From Gibbula magus (taxonomy: Eukaryota > Mollusca > Gastropoda > Trochida > Trochidae), in assembly GCA_936450465.1 (NCBI GenBank), contig OW388294.1, positions 68,218,075-68,282,074 of the forward strand: a stretch of 64,000 bases of DNA, written 5' to 3'. Shown here in pieces: positions 1 through 10,150 of the stretch (positions are counted from its first letter, which is position 1; the number at the start of each line of letters is the position of its first letter). Below the pieces are notes generated by a model. That model had not been told where the DNA came from and searched no databases. It saw only the letters and a list, made by a program, of their open reading frames with translations. Both the position numbers and the translations under genes were made by a program.

Positions 1-173
1 TAAACATCTATGAAATGCCCGGCATTCATGAAAACACTCTTCAGTCTCCGTGCAATATCCTAATTTTTCCAAAACAAGCATTCTACGCTTAATTCGACTA
101 CATTTCTCGTTATGCACGTTCATTCTAACACCATCCTGTCCTAGGGTAAAATTCATATGCTCCGCTCCACTCC
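1..173. other. No gene seen
   Basis: AT-rich sequence with no supportable coding region. The 125-codon open frame running from about 50 to 427 is mostly the translated fold-back element that follows, so it is not treated as a gene. Confidence 0.5.
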
Positions 174-312
174 CATCCTCGGTTACTCATGGTTTTATAT
201 ATGCTCCTTTACTCTCCACTGTGGAGAGTAACGGAGCATATATAAAACCATGGGTAACCGAGGATGCAGTGGAGAGTAACGGAGCATATAAAACCATGAG
301 TAACCGAGGATG
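174..312. repeat. Three-armed fold-back element, MULE-like MITE family
   Basis: Three copies of one ~46-bp arm lie side by side. 174-220 starts CATCCTCGG. 221-266 is its near-perfect inverse ending CCGAGGATG. 268-312 repeats the second arm in the same orientation. The outer nonamers CTCCACTCC (165-173) and CTCCGCTCC (313-321) differ at one base and could be a decayed 9-bp target-site duplication. The arm is shared with the longer element at 25600-25987, which has an exact 9-bp duplication. Inference: a collapsed Mutator-type MITE that gained an extra arm. Confidence 0.75.
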
Positions 313-801
313 CTCCGCTCCACTTTCATATGAAAGTAGAGCGAAGCGTATACCTTTTACACTGGGACAGGATGTTATAACTAAAGCTGTACAGCGTCTC
401 ATATTTAAGCTAAGGATAAATGAATGAATGAATACATATATAATCATAGGACGTCATACATGTTTTTATGGAAGGAAAGGAATATCATGGAAGAGGTGGA
501 ACAACGAGTTAAGTTCAGCGTTTCGTTGTTTTGTTGTTTTCATGGTATCTTCGAGTTGAATACAAATGATTATTCAGTTTATGCAGCTGTTTCACGCACA
601 CACAGGGTGGCGATCATCAGGGATATGATGACATTATACATATAATCAAATAAAAAAGAATAACTAATGTCGATTTCCTCCTTCATATTCCAACATTTTT
701 TCTCGGGGGCAATATACAAACATGCCTATACAAGGTGTGTCTCAACACGTTATTGCTTGAATATAAACAAATGTCCAAAATGCAATTTCAATGGAGTTTT
801 A
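313..801. other. No gene seen
   Basis: AT-rich, with stops in all frames apart from short open stretches that carry no recognisable motif. Confidence 0.5.
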
Positions 802-1329
802 AGGCGCTGTAGCACGCCGTTCTAACTAAAATAAAATGATCCCACGAACAGGTAAATAAGCGTTACCATGTCTAGAAAACAGTTATCAATCGATAAAGAG
901 AGTTTTAAAACGAATGTTCATGGTTCGGTTAAGCCATTGCAAGGCCATTATGCCTTCGAATGACCATTTTAATGTGTCAACATTGAAATGGTCTCTCGAA
1001 GGCAGTTCAAGTGATCGGACTGATGTAGTAATTAATACCTACACACTCGCCATGTCATGGCGCCATGATGAAATGGTCATTCATCTTGCTGTCTGATCTC
1101 TCAAAATCGCATCAGTCCTGCAAATCTAACTCTCGCACTGAAGAGGCACTGTCGCTTTATACCTCGCACAATTTTCGTCCAGTACGGATAAACATTTGTT
1201 ATGGAAACGGTTTATCAGGTCGTGTAATGAGATGTTTTACCCCCTAACGTAACAATATATTGTATAAACTTTAATAATAATTGGAAATTTGAGGAAACAA
1301 AATTTGCAAAAAAACGTGCTACAGCGCCT
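802..1329 (+). mobile_element. TIR MITE (family A), full-length copy
   Basis: A perfect 15-bp terminal inverted repeat: AGGCGCTGTAGCACG at the left and CGTGCTACAGCGCCT at the right. Both ends abut TTA (799-801 and 1330-1332), which fits a 3-bp TTA duplication, or TTAA with one extra base. There is no transposase inside, so it is non-autonomous. Related partial or decayed copies lie at 2990-3195, 37578-38000 (minus), 46620-46990 (minus) and 57117-57612. A 3-bp TWA target would suggest PIF/Harbinger, but the superfamily is not settled. Confidence 0.75.
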
Positions 1330-1357
1330 TTAAATGGCACGAAAATCGTAAAATTCA

Positions 1358-1555
1358 CTGTTTAGCTCATCTGATGGGCTTATGGCGTTGTATGGTGTCA
1401 GGCGTCCGTCCGTCCGTCTGTAAACTTTTCGAATTTTCGTCTTCTTCTCCAGAGCCACTTGGTCTAGGGAGCTGAAATTGTGTGTGCAGACTCCTTGACT
1501 AAGGGGGATTCTAAATTGTAAACTTTATGACCCCGTGAGCTCGTCAATTGTAACT
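1358..1555 (+). repeat. Pearl/Helentron-like left-end fragment
   Basis: This has the same header as the full element at 52751-54540: 'TTTAGCTCATC', then 'GATGGGCTTATGGC', a short CGTCCGTC microsatellite and one copy of the core unit ('GAGCTGAAATTGTGTGTGCAG' type, then 'GACTCCTTG', then 'GATTCTAAATTGTA'). Only one core unit is left and the right end is missing. Confidence 0.7.
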
Positions 1556-2989
1556 CAACATTGTCTACCAAAATAGACAGAACTGAATATAGAGCTTTAA
1601 TCATGTTTCTGCGTTAAAAAAACACAGTCTAAAGAAAATTCATGAAGCTATGTCACAAATATAAGGTGACTCTGCCCCGTGACACAGCTCTGTTAAACAG
1701 TGGTGTGCTAAATTTACGAAGGGTACAGTATCCACCGAAGACGAGCCAAGCCCTGGTCGAGCCTATATTTAGTCGCCATATTCGTTGAAATGTCGAAGTG
1801 AAATTGTAGCTACATGATAGTCCCCAGTCCTCAGCTTTGAAAGGGACGTTATCATCTGCAGCCGCAGATTCAGGATTCATTTTAGCTATAATCAACGATA
1901 TTGATATCATAATGTGTAATATCTCAAGCAGGTATGTTCCAGTAAATCCTTTTTCGACTTGAGTTCATTAATAATGAATCTTGATAGAATTGATTTCAGT
2001 CTTAACGAAAGGTACATGGATTGCCATCTCACTGCAACTGACGGAAATTGATCCGCCCAAACACGGAATGAAATTATTTCCTGCTTATTTCCTGAGTATT
2101 ACTATTCGTTGTATACGAATTTGGAATGTTCAAGAAGTATGTGTAAAGTGCTGTTTAAATACTTTATTTTATAAGATGAATGTCAATTTGTTATTTCGGG
2201 TATGGTAATATGAACAGGATATCACACTGTATCATCAATGGCGATGATATGATGAAACATAGTACTATCGAAAATCTTTAGTGTTTTCGCTGTTGCCAAT
2301 AATGGGTTTCAACTCTCTAAAATATCACACTCACATGAAAAAACGCATAAGAGGATGATTTATATTCACTGATTCTTCAAACTAAAGGATACAGAAGTGT
2401 ATACATGAAGACAAACCTATATTTGTGACTTATAATGTCAAGAATGGCAGAATGAATTGGAATAAGATATTTAATGTAATATTGTTTTGAGATAATACAG
2501 CAATTTTGCTAAGGATGTGTATCTTTTATAGTTTTAATTTGTATTCATAAATAAGGAAATTTAAATAAGAAGGAAGATGTTGTAAATGAAAATAATAGAA
2601 ACAAATATCTCCTCTTTCTGTAAATCTGACCCGGAAAGTCTCGAGCATTGATAAACATGTACATGAGATCCGGAGAATTGTTTTCAAATGTTATTAGTTA
2701 TTATATTTAACATTATGACTAGCTCTTCTCTGATCATGACACTCACTGTGGCAATAGTTCAACTAGTTAATTGGCATTACACATCATTCATTTGGACAAC
2801 AAATAGTTTCATATCTCCAATATAAAAGGGAATAAATTACCTATTGAATGTTTGTTGATATTATATAATTATATAAAATACAGTTATTAAAGCACAACAA
2901 ACTATAATGCAGCTTTGCGTTTCAAAAGTAGTTCCAGTCTCTTTCCTTCCCGAATAGGCATAGTTTTAATTAGCAACGTTTTAAAAAAT
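1556..2989. other. No gene seen
   Basis: AT-rich non-coding sequence. Short open frames on both strands have no domain signature and no paired splice signals. Confidence 0.45.
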
Positions 2990-3195
2990 GGTTGACTATT
3001 GATTTGGGTTTACAATGGCTAAATAATACTCCTCAATCAATAACAAGATCTAAAACGAATGTACATGGTTTGGTTTAGTCATGCGAGAGACCATTTCCAC
3101 TCGAGCGGCAATTTTAATGGCCGTTCAAAGGCAGTTCAAGTGATCTGACTGATGTAGCGACATCTAAACACTCAGAGTAGAGGTTTAATTATGGC
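2990..3195 (+). repeat. Family A MITE, partial copy
   Basis: Shares with 802-1329 the run 'AAACGAATGTACATGG', followed by 'GGCAGTTCAAGTGATC' and 'GACTGATGTAG'. Both termini are lost. Confidence 0.65.
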
Positions 3196-4493
3196 ACAAT
3201 GATGGAATGTCAACCATCTTGCTTTTTCTTTTTCACTTCCCATTTATTTGAAATTTATTTGTTACTGATTCATAAGAACACTTAAGTAGCTTTCTGTTAC
3301 CATAGTTTACAAACAATATGCCTTGTAAAATCTTATGACTTGTTATGGACCCCTATTTGTGAAATCACCCACAGATGACAAATTAACAACATTTTGTTAA
3401 GATGCATAAACGTCTTGTAACGTTGAAGGATGTTTCAATACCTTGTTGTTATCATCCTATCATCATGACATAAGGAAAGTATTTATACATATATACATTC
3501 ACTAATGAAAGTAGATATCTTGTATACGTTACAGTTATATTGTGTAACGAGGGATTTCGTGAATGTCCTGACAATTTCAGGGATTTCATGAAATCCTCAT
3601 TTCACTTAGGGACTTCACGAATCACAAAAAATTCTAGTGATTTCACAAAATTCCTGATATAATGATGCATTTATTTCACAAGATCCCTGGTTATCATTCA
3701 ATAAGTTAAAACATAATATATACAGGTTTTAAAAAGGATTTTACTTTATCTTGCAAAACATAATACCTTGACATTAACTGCCACTCTTAGAACATTTCAA
3801 AATAACAGAAAAAAATTGTCGCCCCGCCTTTGTAAATATAAATATACATAGTTCAAAATATCGTTCGACTCACTTATTCAATTTGAGTTACGTTAATACT
3901 GATTCATGCTGACTTTACTATACAGTGAATGTGTTCTCAAGATGTCATATTGACATGAAACGTAATTTGTTTATCTGTTGCTTTGAAAAGCCTAAGAAAC
4001 TTGTATATGACAATATACAGACACATTTGAATCTGTATGACTTGTTCCAAAGAAATGAAAATTTGTTCCTACGAAATATTAGCTTGACAAAACCACCAGT
4101 CATGACCTAACGTTTCGCTGAAATAAACTGGTAAATATTTCCTCGTATCAACTACACATTGATTGATATGCATTTGATCACCGACATGAAAGAACGTGTG
4201 TGGTTTTAACGCTGGACAAACCTGGGTGTACATGGATAACCCTGGAGTGATATGAAAATGACAACATTGTGCTTGTTACTAAGTGTGCCATACAGAATGC
4301 CCAACATGAAATGTTCTTTGATAACATGCAAACATGCATAAACTGCAGTTGTAATAACACATTGAGGAAACCTGCCTGTGAAATGGACTTTGTGAAGTAG
4401 ATTGGTATGTAAGCCTAAACCTCGTGGTCACATGCATAGGAATGGGTGTACATTAACCGTTTTACATTTCATATGGGCTTATTATATGCAGAT
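3196..4493. other. No gene seen; short internal motif repeats
   Basis: Around 3540-3690 the motif 'AGGGATTTC' and variants recur in both orientations as a degenerate minisatellite. The rest is AT-rich with no supported gene. Confidence 0.45.
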
Positions 4494-4507
4494 AATAATA
4501 AGTCGAA

Positions 4508-4627
4508 GTGAGGTGAGGTGAGTTGGGGTTTAACGCCGCTTTCAAGAGTATTTCACTTATATCGCGGCTGCTAGTATTATGGCAGGGAGAAAGCCCGCAA
4601 CGCCACGTGGCTATGCACTGCAGTGGA
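4508..4627 (-). mobile_element. 5'-truncated tRNA-derived SINE
   Basis: Read on the minus strand, this is only the 3' body and tail of the SINE seen full-length at 27480-27788, ending in repeated CACCTC. It is flanked by an exact 14-bp target-site duplication AATAATAAGTCGAA (4494-4507 and 4628-4641). This shows a LINE-driven insertion that was 5' truncated on arrival, so the tRNA head is absent. Confidence 0.85.
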
Positions 4628-4949
4628 AATAATAAGTCGAACGCTTACATCTAAAAATGTACACTGTAGGATGAACAATAAAAAGCGACTTGTTTAAATG
4701 TGTTTAACATGCAAACTCACAATATATTTGGCAAAAAAAATGACCAACACAACTGAATACATTACATACTATTTATTCTTTTTCCCGTAACAGAAAGAGT
4801 CTCTGTAAGTTTAGAACATGTCCCATAATAGTATAGTGTGATAATAACACATATAAAAATTATTTAATAAATAAGCAAAATAACTAAAAATGAAACAAAA
4901 AATATTTTACATTTAAAAATATCCAAAACAAATTAAATTTTCTAAGGGT

Positions 4950-5345
4950 CATGGTTATACTTTGCGCTTGTACGTTCCATTCTTATTCGTTAAGATGTAG
5001 AGCTTCATACAGAAAGTCTGTTCACCATCAGGTGTATCTCAGTGCAAACATGTAAATTGACGTTCATTAAATTTCGAATAAAAGTTTTCATATCGACTAA
5101 ATGAGAGTCATTTCATCACAAATACATTGAATGGATATCAGAGGAAATGTACATTTATATGATGTTGACCCAGTTGATTACAAATGGAATAATTCCCAGA
5201 CGACAATAAAAACTGAAGTTTTGAAAACATTGACCCCTTGTCACTTAAAAGACCTGCCAAGACTGTTACTGTTATTAAGAGCTTTCAAATCAGATTACGT
5301 TATGGAACACGCAACGCTCGTCTTATAATGAAAAGAGTAAAATTA
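4950..5345 (+). repeat. Dispersed repeat B, copy 1
   Basis: Shares long stretches with 16640-17090 in direct orientation: 'GTTCACC', 'TGTATCT', 'AGTGCAAA', then 'TTTCGAATAAAAGTTTTC', 'ATATCGACTAAATGAGA' and, further on, 'TTGACCCC' and 'GTCACTT'. No termini or coding capacity are recognised. Confidence 0.6.
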
Positions 5346-6655
5346 TCTTGTTTTCACCTTGATACGATGCTTCAAAGACAAATCAAATTACATGACATTT
5401 GCACTGAAATACACAAGTAAGTAAACAAAGTTTCGTTATGGAGCTGTAGATTGCGGGCAACTTATTTTACCTGTCTAAAGTAGAACTTTGAAAGAAAATC
5501 CCTTATGTTCACACGTTCTTAAGACGACTGAAATAGCATCTTGTATTATATCACAAAGCACATCCATGCAAGCTCAATACATTCTTAAATGAGTTTGTTT
5601 TAATTCAGGTGTCTGGTGTGATACAGGGTTGATAAACACATAAATGTATACAATATACTATCACTTGGCAAACTTTGGCCAATTTGACATAAATTAAGTC
5701 ATTTATTATTACAAGAAAGAACTGTAAATGCTAAAAGTATAGTGAACAAAACACAACTAGACGTATAAACTCAGGCGCAAAAGAAACGCAACCATTAAAA
5801 AACGCATGATATTTAATCCACAGGTGATATAAACGACTCAAACAAGGCCACGTCATTTCTTCAGAAGTCAAGTAATTTGAATAAAAAAAGTAAAATTATC
5901 TGTTCATCTTTCTGAAAAAAGCCTCTTAATAAATCGTCGTTTTTGAATCTCCATAAAAAGGCATTGGATTTGGCATTTTCGCTTATTTTACGACATCCTA
6001 CAGCAGCGATGCGTCATCGAATTTAAGTCTAAGAAGGAGCATTATATCGATAAGATCTTTTATTAACGTAATTTTCATATTTCATAAACATTTAACTTAT
6101 CTTAGATATGCATTGCATCCTAAAACACATGCAAATTGGGAGATTTTCCGATTTCTTGTTTTTTAGTAAGAGAATAACGTATACATACTAGTATGTTAAT
6201 ATTTCGTTTACTGCGGTCGTTCCAAATTTAAAAAAAATAATATTCAAGTCATTTCGGAAAGCGAGTGAATAGTTTATTCAAGTATATTTAAATAGTTTAC
6301 TTGTATTAATGCTATCCAAAAAAACCATAAGATTCACTTCAGTAAACGAAAACATGCTTCCACGTATTTTTCAGGAGTGGAATTTAACAAAACAGAAATC
6401 ATGGTGTTGTTTGGTGGGGAAAATATTTTATGATTTAAACTCGTTTTTAACTCCCAATTTCACTTTTCTGAAAAGTTAGCTTGTTGATATAGAAAAATGT
6501 AATTTGCTTAAAGATCTTTGGGACGATAAGGGGGTTATGAATTGTAACAAGTTGAGCAAAATATCGTCTCTTATTTTTACTTAAGCTACTGCAGTTATTG
6601 ACAGTGTCCATAAAAGTAACTTAGAAAAATCGATATGGCACACACTAACGCACAT
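5346..6655. other. No gene seen
   Basis: AT-rich, with no open frame above 60 codons that carries a motif and no recognisable repeat ends. Confidence 0.45.
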
Positions 6656-7320
6656 CACTTAGAGGTAGAACTTGGCCGGTTTAAGACTCCCTTAGGACAT
6701 TGTATATGTACATGTACTAGATATTGTAAATCTTCTATTGTTGAGGACGAGACGCATTTTCTACACATTTAGCACTGACATCAGCTTCAACATTAAGGTC
6801 CCATTCTTTGAACCTCGCTTTCACTTTCACTTTTATAATTCCAATTTTTCGTACGTCCTCTCGCACATCTCCCCGACCACATAAAAACGACTTTATATAA
6901 TCTAAAATGCATGTTTTCAAAAAGATAATATTGGCTAATGATACACTCACATTATCTGACAATTGGAGGAATCCATCCCATGTCTCCAATCACAGTAACC
7001 TTTGGAACATATTTACCAAACCCCAGGAAAACATTTACAGCGGAAACCTGACAGATTGATGCCCGTTAACTTAAAACTGACAACACCATTTATCATAACA
7101 TTTTGAGTAAGTTGTGGATTCGATTACTCCGTGTGCCTTATATTTACTAATAAGAATGGCAGAAGCTCGGTTAGCAGACTTAGCCGCTGCATTAGCCATT
7201 GTATTGTAATCAAGATGCTCTGTGAGCAATAGCCCAAGATAAACTTTTCAACAATTTCAAAAATAGAATCATCAACAGTAAAAAAAACAGCATTTGTTCT
7301 TTTTGCACAGGTCTAACGAC
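6656..7320 (-). pseudogene. Decayed non-LTR retrotransposon, RT C-terminal part
   Basis: On the minus strand, fragments in shifting frames match the region after the reverse-transcriptase core. A thumb-like stretch reads 'YLGLLLTEHLDYNTMA', followed by alanine-rich 'KSANRASAILISKYK', then, in another frame, 'GKYVPKVTVIGDMGWIPP'. These are the usual 'YLG...' and 'GDMGW' landmarks of invertebrate non-LTR ORF2 proteins. Several frameshifts and stops show it is dead. Neither the catalytic FADD/YADD box nor an endonuclease is visible. The clade is uncertain. Its boundaries are approximate. Confidence 0.65.
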
Positions 7321-7711
7321 AATTTCGGATTCATCATTATTAATACAAATGACATTATTTTACACACACCAAGTATATAATATATGCCTCGACGTTAATT
7401 TGGAATAATCGATCTCCCATTATTCAAAACCTTTTTCTTATCAGAGACAACAACCCGTCTTCAAGAATCTACCAGGGAACTGAGCTATTCCTATCGTTTA
7501 CTACATGTATCCCTACTTTCTCAATAGCAATTACCGCGGGTCAAGTCGTTTTTACTCCTGTTATTTCTGTAAATTGCAACAAACTCTACCGAATGTATGG
7601 ATGGACAATCAATACACAAAAGGTCGTGTATGTCCAAGGACGTATGTGTCAGGGAACATTTTAAGTGTTTCAGGACACATACGCAGACATACAAGATCCA
7701 ACCATAGTTTG
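7321..7711. other. 3' flank of the ankyrin gene
   Basis: This lies downstream of the ankyrin stop codon on the minus strand. It may include the 3' UTR, but no convincing polyadenylation signal was picked out. No gene is seen. Confidence 0.4.
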
Positions 7712-9171
7712 TTAGTTGGCATCGAGAAACATTTGCAGTTCATCCTGAAATGTAGTTGTTATAACAATAGCCTCGCGTCCGTTTTCTCTTGCGTATTTTG
7801 AAAGGATACCTAGTATATAATCACAGGTAATATCGTCTTTCATTTCGGTGACAATATCAATGTTTCCACCTATGATTGCAAGTTGAAGCAAACACTTGCC
7901 TTCGGAGTCAGTAAGAGAGCGATCAGCGTTTGAGTTTTTGAAAAACTCGAAAACCTCTTTGTTCCCTTTGAAAGCTGCTATCATAATTGGGGACATTCCG
8001 TTCATGCCCTTTACATTCACGTTCCAATATGGGGTCTGAAGCTTAGCAAGAATGCCAACATTGCCCCCAATAGCTGCTAAATGGATCAAAGAATTATTAT
8101 CCTTGTCGATCAGGCAAATGTCAGCCTGTTTGGCATGTAAAAAGTTTAAAACTTCCAAATGGCCATGGTATGCTGCTTTTAACAATGGTGTCCTACCCTT
8201 GCTGTTGATACCATTTTCTGAGTATACGGTATTGACAATTGAAACATTGTTTCCTTCGCAGGATATATGAAGCACTGTGTCACCGTTGACGTCTTTCAAC
8301 GTCATGTCAGCGCCTCCATTTCGCAGGAAAACGAACACGTCTTCATGACCCCCTGCCGCAGCCCACATTAAAGGCGTACGTGAAAGCTGCCCGGGTAGGT
8401 TGACATCAAAACCTGTCAACACCTGTTTCACTATATCGAGATTACCACCTCGACAGGCAAAGTGTAAAACGTTATCGTCATTTTTGGCAACCTTATTGAG
8501 TGCAGAGGCTTCAAAAACCTTGTCGAAACATGTTTTTGAACCTGACAATGCAGCATGCATTATTGGCGTTAGGTTATTTGTATCGGAGTCTTTTATTTGA
8601 CTGTCAAACGTCTCTTTTGCTAATTCACACATGTTTTCCAGTACTTGACTTCTGCTATTTTCACATGCGTAGCGAATTAGGTTATGGCCCATATCTCTCT
8701 CTAATAGATACAGCAAAACATTTTTGCAGTTAACGCCAACATGTGAATATAGTTTATGCAAAGCGTCAGTAAATACTTTCAGAAAATGTTTTAAAAACTT
8801 CACATCGTCACGGTCCATCATCATCTTTATTAAGATGTTTATAGTATCTTCCTTGAGATCGAAAGAGTTGATTGGGTATTTCCGCCCAGTAATTCCGTGT
8901 GATGTCGCCAGAAATACATAAATGTGATCGTCATCCGAATCATCATCTCTGTTGCACATGGGAATGTTTTCTGCTGTCACAATAACAATATTGTCTTGAT
9001 CTGTATAGTTACTTACGCTGGGTGAGCTTAGTTCATCAACAAATACAACTCGATCTGCAAACTGCGAACATAGCCAGAGCAAACACTGAAGAGGATCTCT
9101 CCCGGATGCTGCACATATTGTTACGTCATGAGTCCCGGAAGTTTCCTTAAGACCATTTGTGTCCCAGCGAT
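7712..9171 (-). CDS. Ankyrin-repeat protein, terminal exon
   Basis: A long, uninterrupted minus-strand exon ends in TAA (7712-7714). The open frame continues 5' of 9082 to a good splice acceptor (TTTTCAG, exon starting at 9171), so the protein starts in an upstream exon. Counting codons from 9082, residues ~171-425 hold eight ankyrin repeats of ~33 residues, each with a TPLMWAAAGG-like helix (near 171, 204, 235, 269, 298, 331, 364, 397). Before them is a ~170-residue region not recognised here. It begins near 'THDVTICAASG', passes an acidic stretch 'DDDSDDDH', and is helical after that. Ankyrin repeats usually bind protein partners; no catalytic motif is seen. The exon has no stops or frameshifts, so it is probably functional. 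It enters in phase 1 (two bases complete a split codon). Confidence 0.85.
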
Positions 9172-9539
9172 CTGAAAATTAAAAGGCAAGATCCTCAGAT
9201 CTTTTTGTCATGTAAATTCATCACAAAGTAAAATATTATTTGATGAGGGATACAAACAAAAAGCGTTATAAGAATATGTTAACACATTTGCTTCACTATG
9301 CTATCCTCACATCACCCAGGTATTAGTAAACCCTTATAAGGCATTGGGTCTTAATTCGCTAATAGCAAGTTATTTCCATTGGCATGACCAATAATGGACT
9401 AATGGGCCAGTATGTTTACACAATTACAATCTATTACTGGTCATTTACTGGCCGTTTGCTAAAAGAAAGCTGTTGGATCTATAGTTCATCAGGATTTATA
9501 TTGTTTGAAGCAGGAAAAACGAAATTACTTGTTCTAGGC
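9172..9539 (-). other. Intron sequence of the ankyrin gene
   Basis: This follows the acceptor at 9172-9173 and holds no coding signal. It is AT-rich. Confidence 0.5.
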
Positions 9540-9914
9540 AGGTTCTAGAACTCTTCACACCGGCGGAGAAGATGGAAATAGGTCTTTAAGGCCGTGAACA
9601 CTTGGACCCTATTAGGGGTCACGGGGTCAACAAATTTACAATTTAGAATTCCCATTGGCCAAGAGTCTGTACACAACAAGTCACCTCTCTAGACATCTTG
9701 GTACTGGAGAAGAGGAGAAAATAGGTTTTTAAAGGTGTGACCCATGTGACCCTGTTTGAGGTCACAGGGTCACAGGGTCACCAAATCTACAATTGAGAAT
9801 TCAAATTGGCCAATGAGTCGTTATACAGCATTTCAGCTTTCTAGACCTTTTGGTACTGGAGATGAAGATGAACATAGGTCGTGACTCATTTGACCCCATT
9901 TGGGGTCTCGGGGT
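9540..9914 (-). repeat. Diverged 145-bp pearl-like units, left part
   Basis: Inverse-orientation relatives of the units at 52.8-54.4 kb: 'TACTGGAGA' (from TCTCCAGT), 'GGTCACAGGGTCAC', 'CCAAATCTACAATT' and 'CCATTGGCCAA' recur about every 145 bp. The array is cut at 9914 by a LINE and resumes at 12527. Confidence 0.7.
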
Positions 9915-10150
9915 GGTTTAAACATATTTATTTCCAAGAACGGAACCGGATTGGTAAACAAGCCAAAGCTTATGTGAATACCGCTCCGGGATACAAAGAG
10001 TTATAAACATGACATGATGGATATACAATTTCAATAAAATGTTTGAAAGAAAAGAACACAAATCATTGCAAAATAATGAATACACAACAAGAATAATAGG
10101 TCTGAGAAAAAATCATCAATCATTGCTAAATATCATTATTCATTGTAATA

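Noticed and set aside
50..427. 125-codon open frame
   Set aside because: It consists mostly of the fold-back element translated through its three arms; no independent coding evidence.
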